Positions 26,862 to 34,636 of a DNA stretch of 64,000 nucleotides are shown here, piece by piece. Source of the DNA: Streptomyces xanthochromogenes (GTDB lineage Bacteria; Actinomycetota; Actinomycetes; Streptomycetales; Streptomycetaceae); contig NZ_BMUZ01000017.1 in NCBI RefSeq assembly GCF_014650455.1, positions 93,555 to 157,554 on the forward strand, read 5' to 3'. The position numbers and the translations under genes are program-made. A model generated the notes under the pieces. It was not told the DNA's origin, made no database searches, and saw nothing but the letters and a program-made list of their open reading frames with translations. Numbering within the stretch: the stretch's first letter is position 1; each line of letters starts with the position of its first letter.

Positions 26862-27246
26862 GCTGGAAGTGGAACTGCTGGCCGCCGCGCTCCGCCAGGA
26901 CAGCGCGGACCTGGGCCTGTACGCCAACGTGCTTTCGACGAACCTGGCGGACTCGCTGCCACCCGGCACCGTGCGCGTCAAGCGCAGGCGCTCGCTGGCG
27001 GAACGGGTGGCCGGGCGTGAGGGTTCGGTCGCCGAACTGGACGTCGCCCTCGGGGAGCAGCGGCTCTCGCTGCGGACGGACCCGGGACGGGTGGCCTGCG
27101 AAATCTGCCACGAGGTGCGGGGAATCGTGCTCTCCCGACGCCAAGTGGGCCTGGACGAGTGGATCGATGCCCTGGCGCAGTCGATGGCGGACGCGGCGGT
27201 CACGAGCGCCCGCGCCCGCGAGGCGATCGAGCGCTTCCTGGCCTAG
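26854..27246 (+). CDS. Hypothetical protein, third gene of the YbjQ-like operon
   Basis: A 130-residue soluble protein overlapping the upstream gene by 8 bases, which argues for a joint function. It has a predicted helical N-terminus, a basic central segment (VRVKRRRSLAERV), a CEICHEV motif near residue 86 and a helical C-terminus. I do not recognise a family. It may be an adaptor for the YbjQ-like proteins. Confidence 0.65.
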   Translation: MPELEVELLAAALRQDSADLGLYANVLSTNLADSLPPGTVRVKRRRSLAERVAGREGSVAELDVALGEQRLSLRTDPGRVACEICHEVRGIVLSRRQVGLDEWIDALAQSMADAAVTSARAREAIERFLA

Positions 27247-27265
27247 CGACCACCCACCCGTGCAC

Positions 27266-27312
27266 GTGCCGGTGCCGGTGCCGGTGCCGGTGCCGGTGCC
27301 GGTGCCGGTGCC
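27266..27312. repeat. Hexanucleotide microsatellite (GGTGCC)n
   Basis: A partial unit plus seven perfect copies of GGTGCC run without interruption, starting 19 bases after the stop of the preceding gene. It lies in the gap between convergent genes, so it changes no protein. Such a run is prone to slippage. Confidence 0.92.
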
Positions 27313-27391
27313 GCCCCACGTTCTCAGCGGTCCCTCCGGGGCGTCCGGGCGCTCGGATCAGGGATGACGGATCGGTCATGCGGGGCAGCCC

Positions 27392-27805
27392 TCACGCGAA
27401 GTCCGCTGCGGTGATGCTGTCGGCATGGCCGGACGGCCACTCCACCAACTCGATCCGGTACCCGTCCGGGTCCGTGAGCCACGACGTCTTCGGGCCTTGC
27501 GGGCCACCCGGATGTTCGAGCGGTTCGGGGTCCAAGCCGGCTTCGGTCAGCGTCTCCAGAGTGACGGCGAGCCTTTCCACCTGGATCGCGAGGTGGTCGA
27601 ATCCGCTGCCGACGTCGACCGGTGGCTCGCCGGGTCGGTGGACGAGTTCGAGGGAGGCCGCCGGTTCCTCGGGGAACTTGAGGATCACGAGGCGTGCGCC
27701 GTTGCCAGGCTCGACCCTGCCCAGTTCGACGTAGCCCAAGGCGGTGTAGAAGCCGAGCGAGCGGTCCAGATCGGTGACGCGGTAGGAGACGAAGAGCGTC
27801 TTCAT
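27392..27805 (-). CDS. VOC-family (glyoxalase-like) protein
   Basis: A 137-residue protein with two beta-alpha-beta-beta-beta units of the vicinal oxygen chelate fold. The first ends in LELVHRPG; the second starts FDHLAIQVERL, with His near residue 70, and ends DPDGYRIELVEW with the metal Glu. It resembles lactoylglutathione lyase-like proteins. It overlaps the upstream reductase gene by 4 bases (ATGA), so they form an operon. The substrate may be a toxic aldehyde, antibiotic or dioxygen substrate; not decided. Confidence 0.85.
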   Translation of the reverse strand: MKTLFVSYRVTDLDRSLGFYTALGYVELGRVEPGNGARLVILKFPEEPAASLELVHRPGEPPVDVGSGFDHLAIQVERLAVTLETLTEAGLDPEPLEHPGGPQGPKTSWLTDPDGYRIELVEWPSGHADSITAADFA

Positions 27806-28386
27806 GCGGTTTCCTCGGATCGACGTACCTGGTAGCGGAGGTGTGTGACATCTCGGTCTTCGAGCCGTCGCACGAGGTCGAGTTCGATGTGCTCACTACC
27901 GAGGTGATCGAACAGTCGACGGCCTTCCCCGAGAAGGACCGGAATCAGGTGGATCTCCATCTCGTCCAGTTGCCCGGCTCGGAGGAGTGCCTGGGCCGCA
28001 CCCGCCCCATGGACCATGACGGGCCGGTCCCCGGCGGCCGCGCGAGCCTGCCGGGCGCAGTCCTCGACATCGCTCACGAATCGCGCGTGGCCCGGTGGCA
28101 CGTCCCCGTCGTCCACCCGGTGGGTGAGGACGAAGATCGGGACGCCGTCGTGGTGGTCGCCCTGCCAGCGCCCGGCGAGCTCGAAGGTGCGTCGGCCGGA
28201 GATCACAGCGCCGGTGGCCAGCGCTTCGCGGTAGACCTGGCCGCTCGGACCGTCGGACTCCCGGTCGTCGAGCCAGTTGAAGAGCCGGCCACCGTCGCGT
28301 CCGAGCTCCTGCCCGGGCCGATCGTCAGGGCCTGCGATGTAGCCGTCGAGCGACATCGACATGTACAGCCGAATCGGGTTGCTCAT
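27802..28386 (-). CDS. Dihydrofolate reductase family (RibD C-terminal-like) protein
   Basis: A 194-residue protein from ATG 28386 (GGAGG 5 nt upstream). It opens with IRLYMSMSLDGYIAGPDDRPG, the signature of the YyaP/RibD_C dihydrofolate-reductase-like family. It continues with GAVISGRRTFELAGRW, a nucleotide-binding VMVHGAG and a late LLGEGRRLF. Members are NADPH-dependent reductases of mostly unknown substrate. It is co-transcribed with the VOC gene. Confidence 0.85.
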   Translation of the reverse strand: MSNPIRLYMSMSLDGYIAGPDDRPGQELGRDGGRLFNWLDDRESDGPSGQVYREALATGAVISGRRTFELAGRWQGDHHDGVPIFVLTHRVDDGDVPPGHARFVSDVEDCARQARAAAGDRPVMVHGAGAAQALLRAGQLDEMEIHLIPVLLGEGRRLFDHLGSEHIELDLVRRLEDRDVTHLRYQVRRSEETA

Positions 28387-28687
28387 CCTGGCCTCCATGG
28401 CTCCTCCACGAGCGGGAATCGACGTTGCCTGGCTCGCCGACGGGAATGAAACGTCACAGAGAAGACTTCAGGAAACCGCCGGACTCGTCGGCCCGCCCCG
28501 CCGGTCCCGGCAACACAGGCCAACACCGCACACCGGCCCTGCGCCCCCACCGGGATGCCACCGCAGGGCCGGCGTACGCGGGAGCTGCGCCGAGGCGTGG
28601 ACGTGAATCGTCGGGGTCGGGGGCGGGGCAAACGGCGTCCGAGAGAGCCGCCGACGTCGGCTGGAAGCGTCGTCGGCGACTCGGGCT
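28387..28687. other. Intergenic region, no gene seen
   Basis: About 300 bases between the acetyltransferase stop and the reductase start, both on the minus strand. No convincing ORF, repeat or hairpin was found. It should contain the promoter of the reductase-VOC operon. Confidence 0.4.
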
Positions 28688-29230
28688 TCAGGCTTGCGCG
28701 TTCGGCTGCCAATCCTGGGCCAGGAGACCGAGGACCACCTCGTCGACGAAGGCGCCCAGCACCCAGGCCGACGAGCGCAGTACGCCCTCACGGACGAAGC
28801 CGTTGCGCTCGGCGGCGCGCAGCATGGCGGTGTTGTCCGCCAGTGTCTCGATCTGTAGCCGCTGTAGGCCGCGGACCACGAAACCGTAGTGGCAGAGCGT
28901 CGCGACGACGTCCGTGCCGTAGCCCTTTCCACGGGCCGCGGGCAGCAGCATGAGTCCGACGTGGGCGGACCGGTTGTGGTTGTCGATGCCCCACACGGTC
29001 GCGGTGCCGGCCAGGGCGCCTCCTGCCAGCTCCACCACGGAGAACGTGAGGTCGACGTGTGCCGTGTCGTCCACCACGAACCGCGGATCCTTCGAACCGG
29101 GTGTGATCGGCCGCCACGGCCCCACCTCGGCCCGAGCGGAGTTGACCACGTCGTCGTAGAGCTCGGTGCGCAGAGTGGGGATGTCGTCGTCGTGCCTGGC
29201 TCTCAGCCCGGTCCTGCTCCCTTTTAGCAT
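28688..29230 (-). CDS. GNAT-family N-acetyltransferase (RimJ/RimL-like)
   Basis: A 180-residue protein; GGAAG precedes ATG 29230. It has the GNAT core: GTATVWGIDNHNRSAHVGLMLLP as strand 4, the acetyl-CoA loop PAARGKGYGTDV (residues about 97-108) and the late NGFVREGVLR. The pattern fits RimJ/RimL-type enzymes that acetylate protein N-termini or small amines. The gene stands alone. Confidence 0.85.
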   Translation of the reverse strand: MLKGSRTGLRARHDDDIPTLRTELYDDVVNSARAEVGPWRPITPGSKDPRFVVDDTAHVDLTFSVVELAGGALAGTATVWGIDNHNRSAHVGLMLLPAARGKGYGTDVVATLCHYGFVVRGLQRLQIETLADNTAMLRAAERNGFVREGVLRSSAWVLGAFVDEVVLGLLAQDWQPNAQA

Positions 29231-29425
29231 GCGGGCTTCCTACCCGACTTGGCTCGCCCGCAGCAACCCTGCATGCCTCGGCCCGAGTTGACCAGGCGGC
29301 GGCAGCCGTCATCGGGACGAGACGCCCGGCGCCGGTGGGGCGACGGCCCGGTCCCACGTCATCACCGTGCCGTCGGACCAAGCCGTCGAGCGCCGGTCAG
29401 CCCTCCCGAGTACGTACCCCGGCCG

Positions 29426-30187
29426 TCAACCGCGCAGTGTTCGGCCGAACAGGTCCAGCAGGGCGGCCCAGTGTCGCTCCGTCGCCTCGGGGTCGAACTC
29501 TGAGGTGTCGGACTGGGTGTAACCGTGACCCGCGCCCTGGTACACCTCGCAGCGATGGATGACGCCGGCTTCGGTGAGTGCCTTCTCCAGGAACTCCTGC
29601 TGCGCAGGTGGCATCGATTCGTCCTGATCGGCGTGGCCGAAGTACGCCTCCGCCGTCATGGTGGCGGCGGCCAGGTGAGGACTGTCCGGCTGGTCGGTGG
29701 CAAGGCGGCCGCCGTGGAAGCCGCCGACCGCGGCCACCCGGTCCGGATAGGACCCCGCGGTGTACAGGGCGAGCCGCGCGCCCATGCAGTAGCCGGTGAT
29801 GCCGACCGGCCCGTCGGCGGCCTGCGGGCAGTCGGCGAGCCAGCCCAGGTAGGCATGCGCGTCGGCAACCACCAGGTCCGGGGTCAGGCCCTGCATCAGC
29901 GGCCCCAGTTCGGCGAACAGCGCGCCGCGGTTGTCGTGGTCGATGTGCGCGGGAAGCGACACCACCGGCGAGCGGCCCTGGCGGTAGAAGACGTTGGGGA
30001 CCAGCACGGCGTAGCCCTCGGCGGCGAGCCGGTCGGCCATCGCGTTCAGCGCCGGGCGCGGCCCGAACGCGTCCTGGTAGAGCAGCACCGCGGGGTGGCG
30101 TCCGTGCCCGTCGGGGTGGACGAAGTATGCGTCAGCCATGCCGTCCTGTGTCGGGATGTCGACAGCACTGCCTCGTACGGCCATCAT
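29426..30187 (-). CDS. Dienelactone hydrolase family protein
   Basis: A 253-residue protein from ATG 30187, after AAGGAAGGA with 7 nt spacing; the frame is open for 32 more codons upstream. It is an alpha/beta hydrolase with the Cys nucleophile in VGITGYCMGAR (near residue 122), the acid in GHADQDE (near 184) and the His in GAGHGYTQ (near 217). The Cys-Asp-His triad is that of dienelactone hydrolases. Cytoplasmic. It lies 115 bases downstream of the membrane protein of the PaaK-like operon on the same strand. Whether it belongs to that operon is open. Confidence 0.85.
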   Translation of the reverse strand: MMAVRGSAVDIPTQDGMADAYFVHPDGHGRHPAVLLYQDAFGPRPALNAMADRLAAEGYAVLVPNVFYRQGRSPVVSLPAHIDHDNRGALFAELGPLMQGLTPDLVVADAHAYLGWLADCPQAADGPVGITGYCMGARLALYTAGSYPDRVAAVGGFHGGRLATDQPDSPHLAAATMTAEAYFGHADQDESMPPAQQEFLEKALTEAGVIHRCEVYQGAGHGYTQSDTSEFDPEATERHWAALLDLFGRTLRG

Positions 30188-30302
30188 GTACGCGTCCTTC
30201 CTTCGAGCGAGGTGGGTTCTCCTACCCCTACCCCACCCTTTCACCAAACGGAACGGGGCGATCCATCGCCCCGGCGCGTCCACGGGACCGGCAAAGGGAT
30301 GC

Positions 30303-31337
30303 TCACACCATCCGGATCACCACCGGAACCTCGGGGGCCTGACGCCCGGCCGCGCGGCGGGCCTGCCCAGGGGTCGGGCCCGTGGCCAGGACCCGGCCCT
30401 CTCCGACCGCGAACCAGGTGCCCTCGGGAGAGCCGTCCGGCACCGGGACGGCCAGCGCGGCCGTCAACTCGGCCGCCGGCAGGGCCTGTTCGTCCCGTGG
30501 TCTGGCCCGTACCGGGGTGCCCGCACGCCAGTCGACGGTGCGGCGCTCGCCGCCGTACCGCCGGGTCCACACCAGGTGCTGGGCCACGATGAGCGGCCCG
30601 AGCAGTGTGAGCAGAGGGAAGCCCGCCGTGAGGGCTCCGACGGCGAACAGCGCGCTGACGACGCCGGTCACACCCACTCCGACGGACGCCGCGAGGAGCC
30701 CAGCGCGGCGTCCGAACGCCCGGGTGGCCACGAGCGGGAAGAGGACGAGGAGCAGCAGGTCCCCCAGTCCGATGGCGACGGGCCTGTCACCGCCGGTCAG
30801 GGCGAACATCGGGGCGAAGGGCCGGCCTTGGACCTGGGTGGCGAAATCGAGGGTGACCCGGGTGAGGGTGGTGGCCACCAAGTCGTAGCCGGTCAGGACG
30901 GCCGCGAAGGCAGCCACGTGCACCGGCCGCATCCCGCTCTGGGCCCACAGGTTGGCGACGCCCACCACGGCGACGACGAGCAGGAGGTCCGTGCATACGC
31001 GGACGGCGACCGGCCGGTCCGCGAACGCGAAGGCCGCGGTCACGGCCGTCGCTGCGAGTGCCGGCGCCCAGGCCCATCGGCCGCCGCACACCGGTGCGAG
31101 GGTGAACTGCACGGCGAGCCCCAGCACCAGGCCGAAGACGGCCGAGACGGCGGCGCCGGACAGCGAGAGGTAGAGGAGCGGCGCCACGACGACCCCGACG
31201 CTGAGGAAGGCGATGTCGCTCGCGGCATAGACGCCGACCGGCGGCCGCGGCATGCGCACCCTGACGAAATAGGCTGCCGCCGCACCGATCATGGCGGCGG
31301 CACAGGCACTGAGCGCGACGAGGGCGAAGGGGTTCAT
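30303..31337 (-). CDS. Multi-pass membrane protein, coupled to the PaaK-like enzyme
   Basis: A 344-residue protein from ATG 31337 (GGGAG upstream). The start overlaps the stop of the ligase gene as ATGA. About eight or nine hydrophobic helices occupy residues 1-260 (MNPFALVALSACAAAMIG, DIAFLSVGVVVAPLLYL, and so on), with few charged residues. The last about 80 residues are soluble and hold a basic segment (RRTVDWRAG, RPRDEQAL). I do not recognise the family. By position it could export or modify at the membrane the product of the 22-codon ORF and the ligase. Confidence 0.75.
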   Translation of the reverse strand: MNPFALVALSACAAAMIGAAAAYFVRVRMPRPPVGVYAASDIAFLSVGVVVAPLLYLSLSGAAVSAVFGLVLGLAVQFTLAPVCGGRWAWAPALAATAVTAAFAFADRPVAVRVCTDLLLVVAVVGVANLWAQSGMRPVHVAAFAAVLTGYDLVATTLTRVTLDFATQVQGRPFAPMFALTGGDRPVAIGLGDLLLLVLFPLVATRAFGRRAGLLAASVGVGVTGVVSALFAVGALTAGFPLLTLLGPLIVAQHLVWTRRYGGERRTVDWRAGTPVRARPRDEQALPAAELTAALAVPVPDGSPEGTWFAVGEGRVLATGPTPGQARRAAGRQAPEVPVVIRMV

Positions 31338-32812
31338 ATGCCGCTCCCGGTGGGGATGTCGGCCGCGCGGACCGATTCGAAGGTGTGCTCGCGCAGATCG
31401 GCGCGGACCGGTGCGGTGGGCGGCAGGTCGGCTCGGTCGTCGTGCAGGACGATCCCGGCCAGGGGCAGGCCGGCGGCCGTGGCCCGGTCCTCCAGACGGC
31501 CGAGGAGGCCGGCCGCGGGCAGGCTGCGGACCAGTACGTGCAGCAGCACCCCCGAGTCGGTGTCCCCGGTCAGCACGTAGCGGGCGGGCAGTGGGACCTC
31601 TGGTTCCGCCTCGATCAGGTCGAGTACGGACCTGGTGGGCAGCACGGCGCTGAGCGGTCCGGTCCAGCGGCCCAGGATCGCCGAGGTGGCAGGCATGTGG
31701 GCCAGTTCGCAACTGGGCACGGAATCAGGCAGCCGTACGAGGTCGCCGGTGGCGTAGCGCAGCAGCAGGGTGCATTCGCGATAGGGCACGTACGGGGTGT
31801 GCACGATCATGCCGATCGCGCCCGGGGCGGCCTGCTCCCAGGTCAGCGGATCGAGGACCTCCAGGTGCCCGAACTCGCTGGTGTGGTGCAGGTGCCCGGC
31901 GGGGCACGGGGTGGCGCCGGACGGCAGCGTCTCGGTCATCAGGTACGAGGTCGACACGGGCGCGCCGAAGGCTGCCTCGGCACGTCTGCTCAGGGGCTCG
32001 GACAGTACCTCGCCACCCACCCCGATGCTTTCGAGGCCGAAGTCGGCCGCCCGCCACCCGCCTCGCTCGGCCAGTTCGACCAGGGCCGCGAGATAGGAGG
32101 CCGAGGCGGTCAGGTGGGTGATCTGTGGTGCCTTGCCGGGCAGCCCGAGGGGGGCGGCGAGCCGGTCGAGGGCGATGGCGGGGTCGACCGTGCCGAACTG
32201 GACGAACGAGGCACCGACCCGGGTCGCCGACTCGGCCGCGTTGAGCAAGGGCAGGGTCGCGCGTGAGCAACCCGCGTAGGCAAGGGTGTGCCGGGGGCGC
32301 AGGCCGAGCCCGAGGGCGGCCGAGATGGTGCTGAGCGCGATCGTGGTGTCCAGTTCGGCTCGCGAGTACCAGACCGCGGTGGGCGCACCACTCGTGCCGG
32401 TGGTGAGCGCCATGAGAGCGGGAACGGCCGCGGAGGAGACGAACGCCGTCGGCATGGAGCGCAGTGCCTTCTTGGGCGTCACCGGCACCCGGGCATAGCT
32501 CTCGGCGTCCAACCCGTCCGGATCGAGGCCGAGTTCACCGAAGATCCGGTGGTAGTAGGCGGTGTGCCGGACGGCGGAACGGGCGGTGGCCCGCAGGCTG
32601 CGCCGGGTGACGGTGCCGCGTACCTCGGGATCAATCTGCGCGGCCTGGCCGGACTGGCCGGGCAGCAGGGCCGAGTCGGCGCCGGGCTCGCCGAACTCGG
32701 CGAGGGTGGCGACGAGGTCCCGGGCGATGCGCTCCAGGTCCTGCGGGCGGATGCGGCGATTGCGCAGGATCGCCATGCCGTAACGGAGTTGACTCAGGGC
32801 AGTGCCGAACAC
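31334..32812 (-). CDS. PaaK-like adenylate-forming enzyme (AMP-binding)
   Basis: A 492-residue protein from GTG 32812 with AGGAGG 4 nt upstream. It matches the phenylacetate-CoA ligase (PaaK) branch of the adenylate-forming family. It shows the N-terminal AYYHRIFGELGLDPDGL helix, the P-loop ALTTGTSGAPTAV (residues about 136-148), SYLMTETLPSG as the acidic adenylate motif, and LRYATGDLVRL as the core D motif. Such enzymes activate a carboxylate as acyl-AMP and pass it to CoA, a carrier or another nucleophile. It sits 60 bases after a 22-codon ORF and is coupled to a membrane protein. The acyl substrate is unknown. Confidence 0.82.
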   Translation of the reverse strand: MFGTALSQLRYGMAILRNRRIRPQDLERIARDLVATLAEFGEPGADSALLPGQSGQAAQIDPEVRGTVTRRSLRATARSAVRHTAYYHRIFGELGLDPDGLDAESYARVPVTPKKALRSMPTAFVSSAAVPALMALTTGTSGAPTAVWYSRAELDTTIALSTISAALGLGLRPRHTLAYAGCSRATLPLLNAAESATRVGASFVQFGTVDPAIALDRLAAPLGLPGKAPQITHLTASASYLAALVELAERGGWRAADFGLESIGVGGEVLSEPLSRRAEAAFGAPVSTSYLMTETLPSGATPCPAGHLHHTSEFGHLEVLDPLTWEQAAPGAIGMIVHTPYVPYRECTLLLRYATGDLVRLPDSVPSCELAHMPATSAILGRWTGPLSAVLPTRSVLDLIEAEPEVPLPARYVLTGDTDSGVLLHVLVRSLPAAGLLGRLEDRATAAGLPLAGIVLHDDRADLPPTAPVRADLREHTFESVRAADIPTGSGI

Positions 32813-32872
32813 GGGGCCTCCTGGAACCTGGACCGGACGGTGTCGCCCGGCCCAGGCCGGGGCCGGAGCAGA

Positions 32873-32941
32873 TCAGGCCATGTGCGCGAACATCGCGGCG
32901 GTGAGCGTGCTCAGTGCGTACTTGAGGTAGTGCTTGACCAT
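32873..32941 (-). CDS. 22-residue peptide ORF heading the PaaK-like operon
   Basis: A 22-codon ORF that starts MVKHYLKYAL and ends MFAHMA. GGGAGGAA stands 5 nt before its ATG, one of the best ribosome binding sites in the window. Of the 22 codons 21 end in G or C, as in real genes here, while the open frame just upstream does not keep this bias. The peptide is basic at the N-terminus and would form an amphipathic or hydrophobic helix. It could be a RiPP precursor, a signal peptide-like pheromone, a membrane microprotein or a translational leader. An in-frame ATG at about 33070 would give 66 residues but has no ribosome binding site. Confidence 0.68.
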   Translation of the reverse strand: MVKHYLKYALSTLTAAMFAHMA

Positions 32942-33329
32942 GTCGGTTCCTCCCTCGTCGGCGGCGGCTCGATGCCGGCCACTCCTCGCGGTGCTGAGCT
33001 TCCGGTCGTTTTGGCCGGTGAGCAGCGGCAGTTTAGGGGTCTTGGGCAGAGCTTCACCAGATGTTGCACTCATCAAATATCCACGAATCACCCATGCCCT
33101 CTTCACCAGCCCCGCCGCCCCGGCGTGTGAGCCGAACCCGCCCGGCAGCAGCGCGTGTTGCGGGCCCCGGAGTCGGACCACCGGCGCGGTCACCCCATAT
33201 CACTTCCTCGAACTCGGCTTCCACTTAACGCAGTTGTCACCGCGGTCGTTCATGCCTCCTAATACGATCCGCTCGAACGGGGTCACACCGCACAGGGTGT
33301 GGCCCCCGTGCCGAGACGGGGGTTGAGCG
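32942..33329. promoter_or_regulatory. Divergent promoter region between the peptide operon and the synthase operon
   Basis: A 388-base gap with a local AT-rich patch (about 33060-33095 and 33205-33270), including TAATACGAT about 70 bases before the plus-strand start. It must drive both arms. I could not fix a -10/-35 pair or a SARP heptamer repeat with confidence. Confidence 0.45.
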
Positions 33330-34622
33330 GTGACGGCTGTGGACGTGGTGCGGGAGTCGGCACGGGCCGGGCGCATGGTGTTCTTCGAGGAGTCGGCACG
33401 CGACGGGGCTCAGGCGAAGACGTTGATGACCGCGGCCTTCCGCGTGCGGCTGGCCCGGGAACAGGGGGCAATGTTCGCCGCGGACGGTCCACGGCACGTG
33501 GTGTTCGCGGCGGGCTTCCCCTCGGTGTGTGCACAGGAATTCGAGGCGACACGTCAAGTCGCCCTGGAAACACAGGAGTCGGTGAGTCCGTCCGCGATCT
33601 GCCGAGGCACGGTGCCGGACGTGCGGTTGGCGCTGAGCGCGGTTCGAGGGGCTGCGCACGCGCGGGTGATGGTCATCGTCGCGGCGTCGGAGGCGACGGC
33701 TCGCGCCCTGGTCCACAGGGGGGCCCGCGAAGCCCTGGCCGGCGGCCTGGACGTCGTCAAGGAAGCGGTGCACCTGGCGGACGGCATCGCGGTCGACGTG
33801 TGCCTGGTGGACGCACCGCGCGCGGACCCTGCTCTGGTGGCCGAATACGCGGGAGCGTTGACGGCTCAGGGCGCGGGGACGATCGTGCTGGCCGACACCG
33901 TGGGAGACCTGCTGCCCGGGCAGACGCACACGCTGTTCCAGCAGGTCGCGGTGGGCGCGGGCCCCGACTCGGTCCTGGTCTCCCATCTGCACAACGACCT
34001 CGGTCTGGGGCTGGCGAACACCTTGGCCGCGCTGGAGTCGGGAGTGCGGGTCGCCGCCTGTTCGTGGTTGGGCATGGCCGAGCGCAGCGGCATGGTGGCC
34101 ACGGAGCAGCTGCTCTTCCTGCTCGCCCACGATCCGGTGAAGGCGGCGCGCGTGCTAGGGGCCGGCTGCGCCCCGTGGTGGACGGCTCCCGACCTGACCC
34201 GGCTGCCGGGGATCGCCCGGATGGTGTCCGACGAGACGGGCGTGCCCCTCACCGTCACCACCCCCATCGTGGGCACCGGAGTGGCCACGATCTCCACGGG
34301 CACCCCCTTCACTCACCCGGAGACCTTCCAACCCTACGATCCCCAGAGCCATTTGGGCCTGTCCCCTACTGTCGTCCTGACCCACCTCGCCAGTCAGCGT
34401 GTGCTGAGAGCGGTCGCCGAACGCCTCGGGTACGAACTGAATCCGGGCCAGACCCGCACCGCCCTGGCCTGGGTCAAGGACCGGGCCTATCGACTCGGCC
34501 AGGCCGTCGTCGCCGACCCCGACTTCGCCGCCTACCTCGACGGCCTCACCGCCAACACCGCCGACACCACCGGGTCCGCCCCCACGCCTACACCTGTGTC
34601 CGCACCCGCACCCGCACCCTGA
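33330..34622 (+). CDS. Alpha-isopropylmalate/homocitrate synthase-like enzyme (HMGL-like TIM barrel)
   Basis: A 430-residue protein from GTG 33330. It carries the DRE-TIM pattern: EESARDGAQ near residue 20 (the acyl-CoA/2-oxoacid condensation motif), AAGFP near 59, LADTVGD near 183 and HLHNDLGLGLANTL near 219 (metal His-x-His). The usual GERAGN loop is altered to MAERSGM. These enzymes condense acetyl-CoA or another acyl-CoA with a 2-oxo acid. The C-terminus lacks the LeuA regulatory domain and ends in a Thr/Pro/Ala-rich tail. It begins the plus-strand arm and is followed 14 bases later by the YrdC-like gene. A role in making an unusual hydroxy acid is inferred. Confidence 0.8.
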   Translation: MTAVDVVRESARAGRMVFFEESARDGAQAKTLMTAAFRVRLAREQGAMFAADGPRHVVFAAGFPSVCAQEFEATRQVALETQESVSPSAICRGTVPDVRLALSAVRGAAHARVMVIVAASEATARALVHRGAREALAGGLDVVKEAVHLADGIAVDVCLVDAPRADPALVAEYAGALTAQGAGTIVLADTVGDLLPGQTHTLFQQVAVGAGPDSVLVSHLHNDLGLGLANTLAALESGVRVAACSWLGMAERSGMVATEQLLFLLAHDPVKAARVLGAGCAPWWTAPDLTRLPGIARMVSDETGVPLTVTTPIVGTGVATISTGTPFTHPETFQPYDPQSHLGLSPTVVLTHLASQRVLRAVAERLGYELNPGQTRTALAWVKDRAYRLGQAVVADPDFAAYLDGLTANTADTTGSAPTPTPVSAPAPAP

Positions 34623-34636
34623 ACGGACCAACACCC

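Noticed and set aside
27247..27312. Hexanucleotide run as a coding dipeptide repeat or CRISPR-like array
   Set aside because: It starts after the stop codon, no start precedes it, and there are no spacers.
32942..33073. 66-residue form of the small peptide with an in-frame upstream ATG
   Set aside because: The added codons (TCT, GGT, CCT, AAA and others) lose the genome's third-position bias and the upstream ATG has no ribosome binding site, while the inner ATG has a strong one. It is kept only as an alternative.
34561..34620. Thr/Pro/Ala tail of the synthase-like enzyme as a separate peptide
   Set aside because: It is continuous in frame with the enzyme and has no own start or ribosome binding site.
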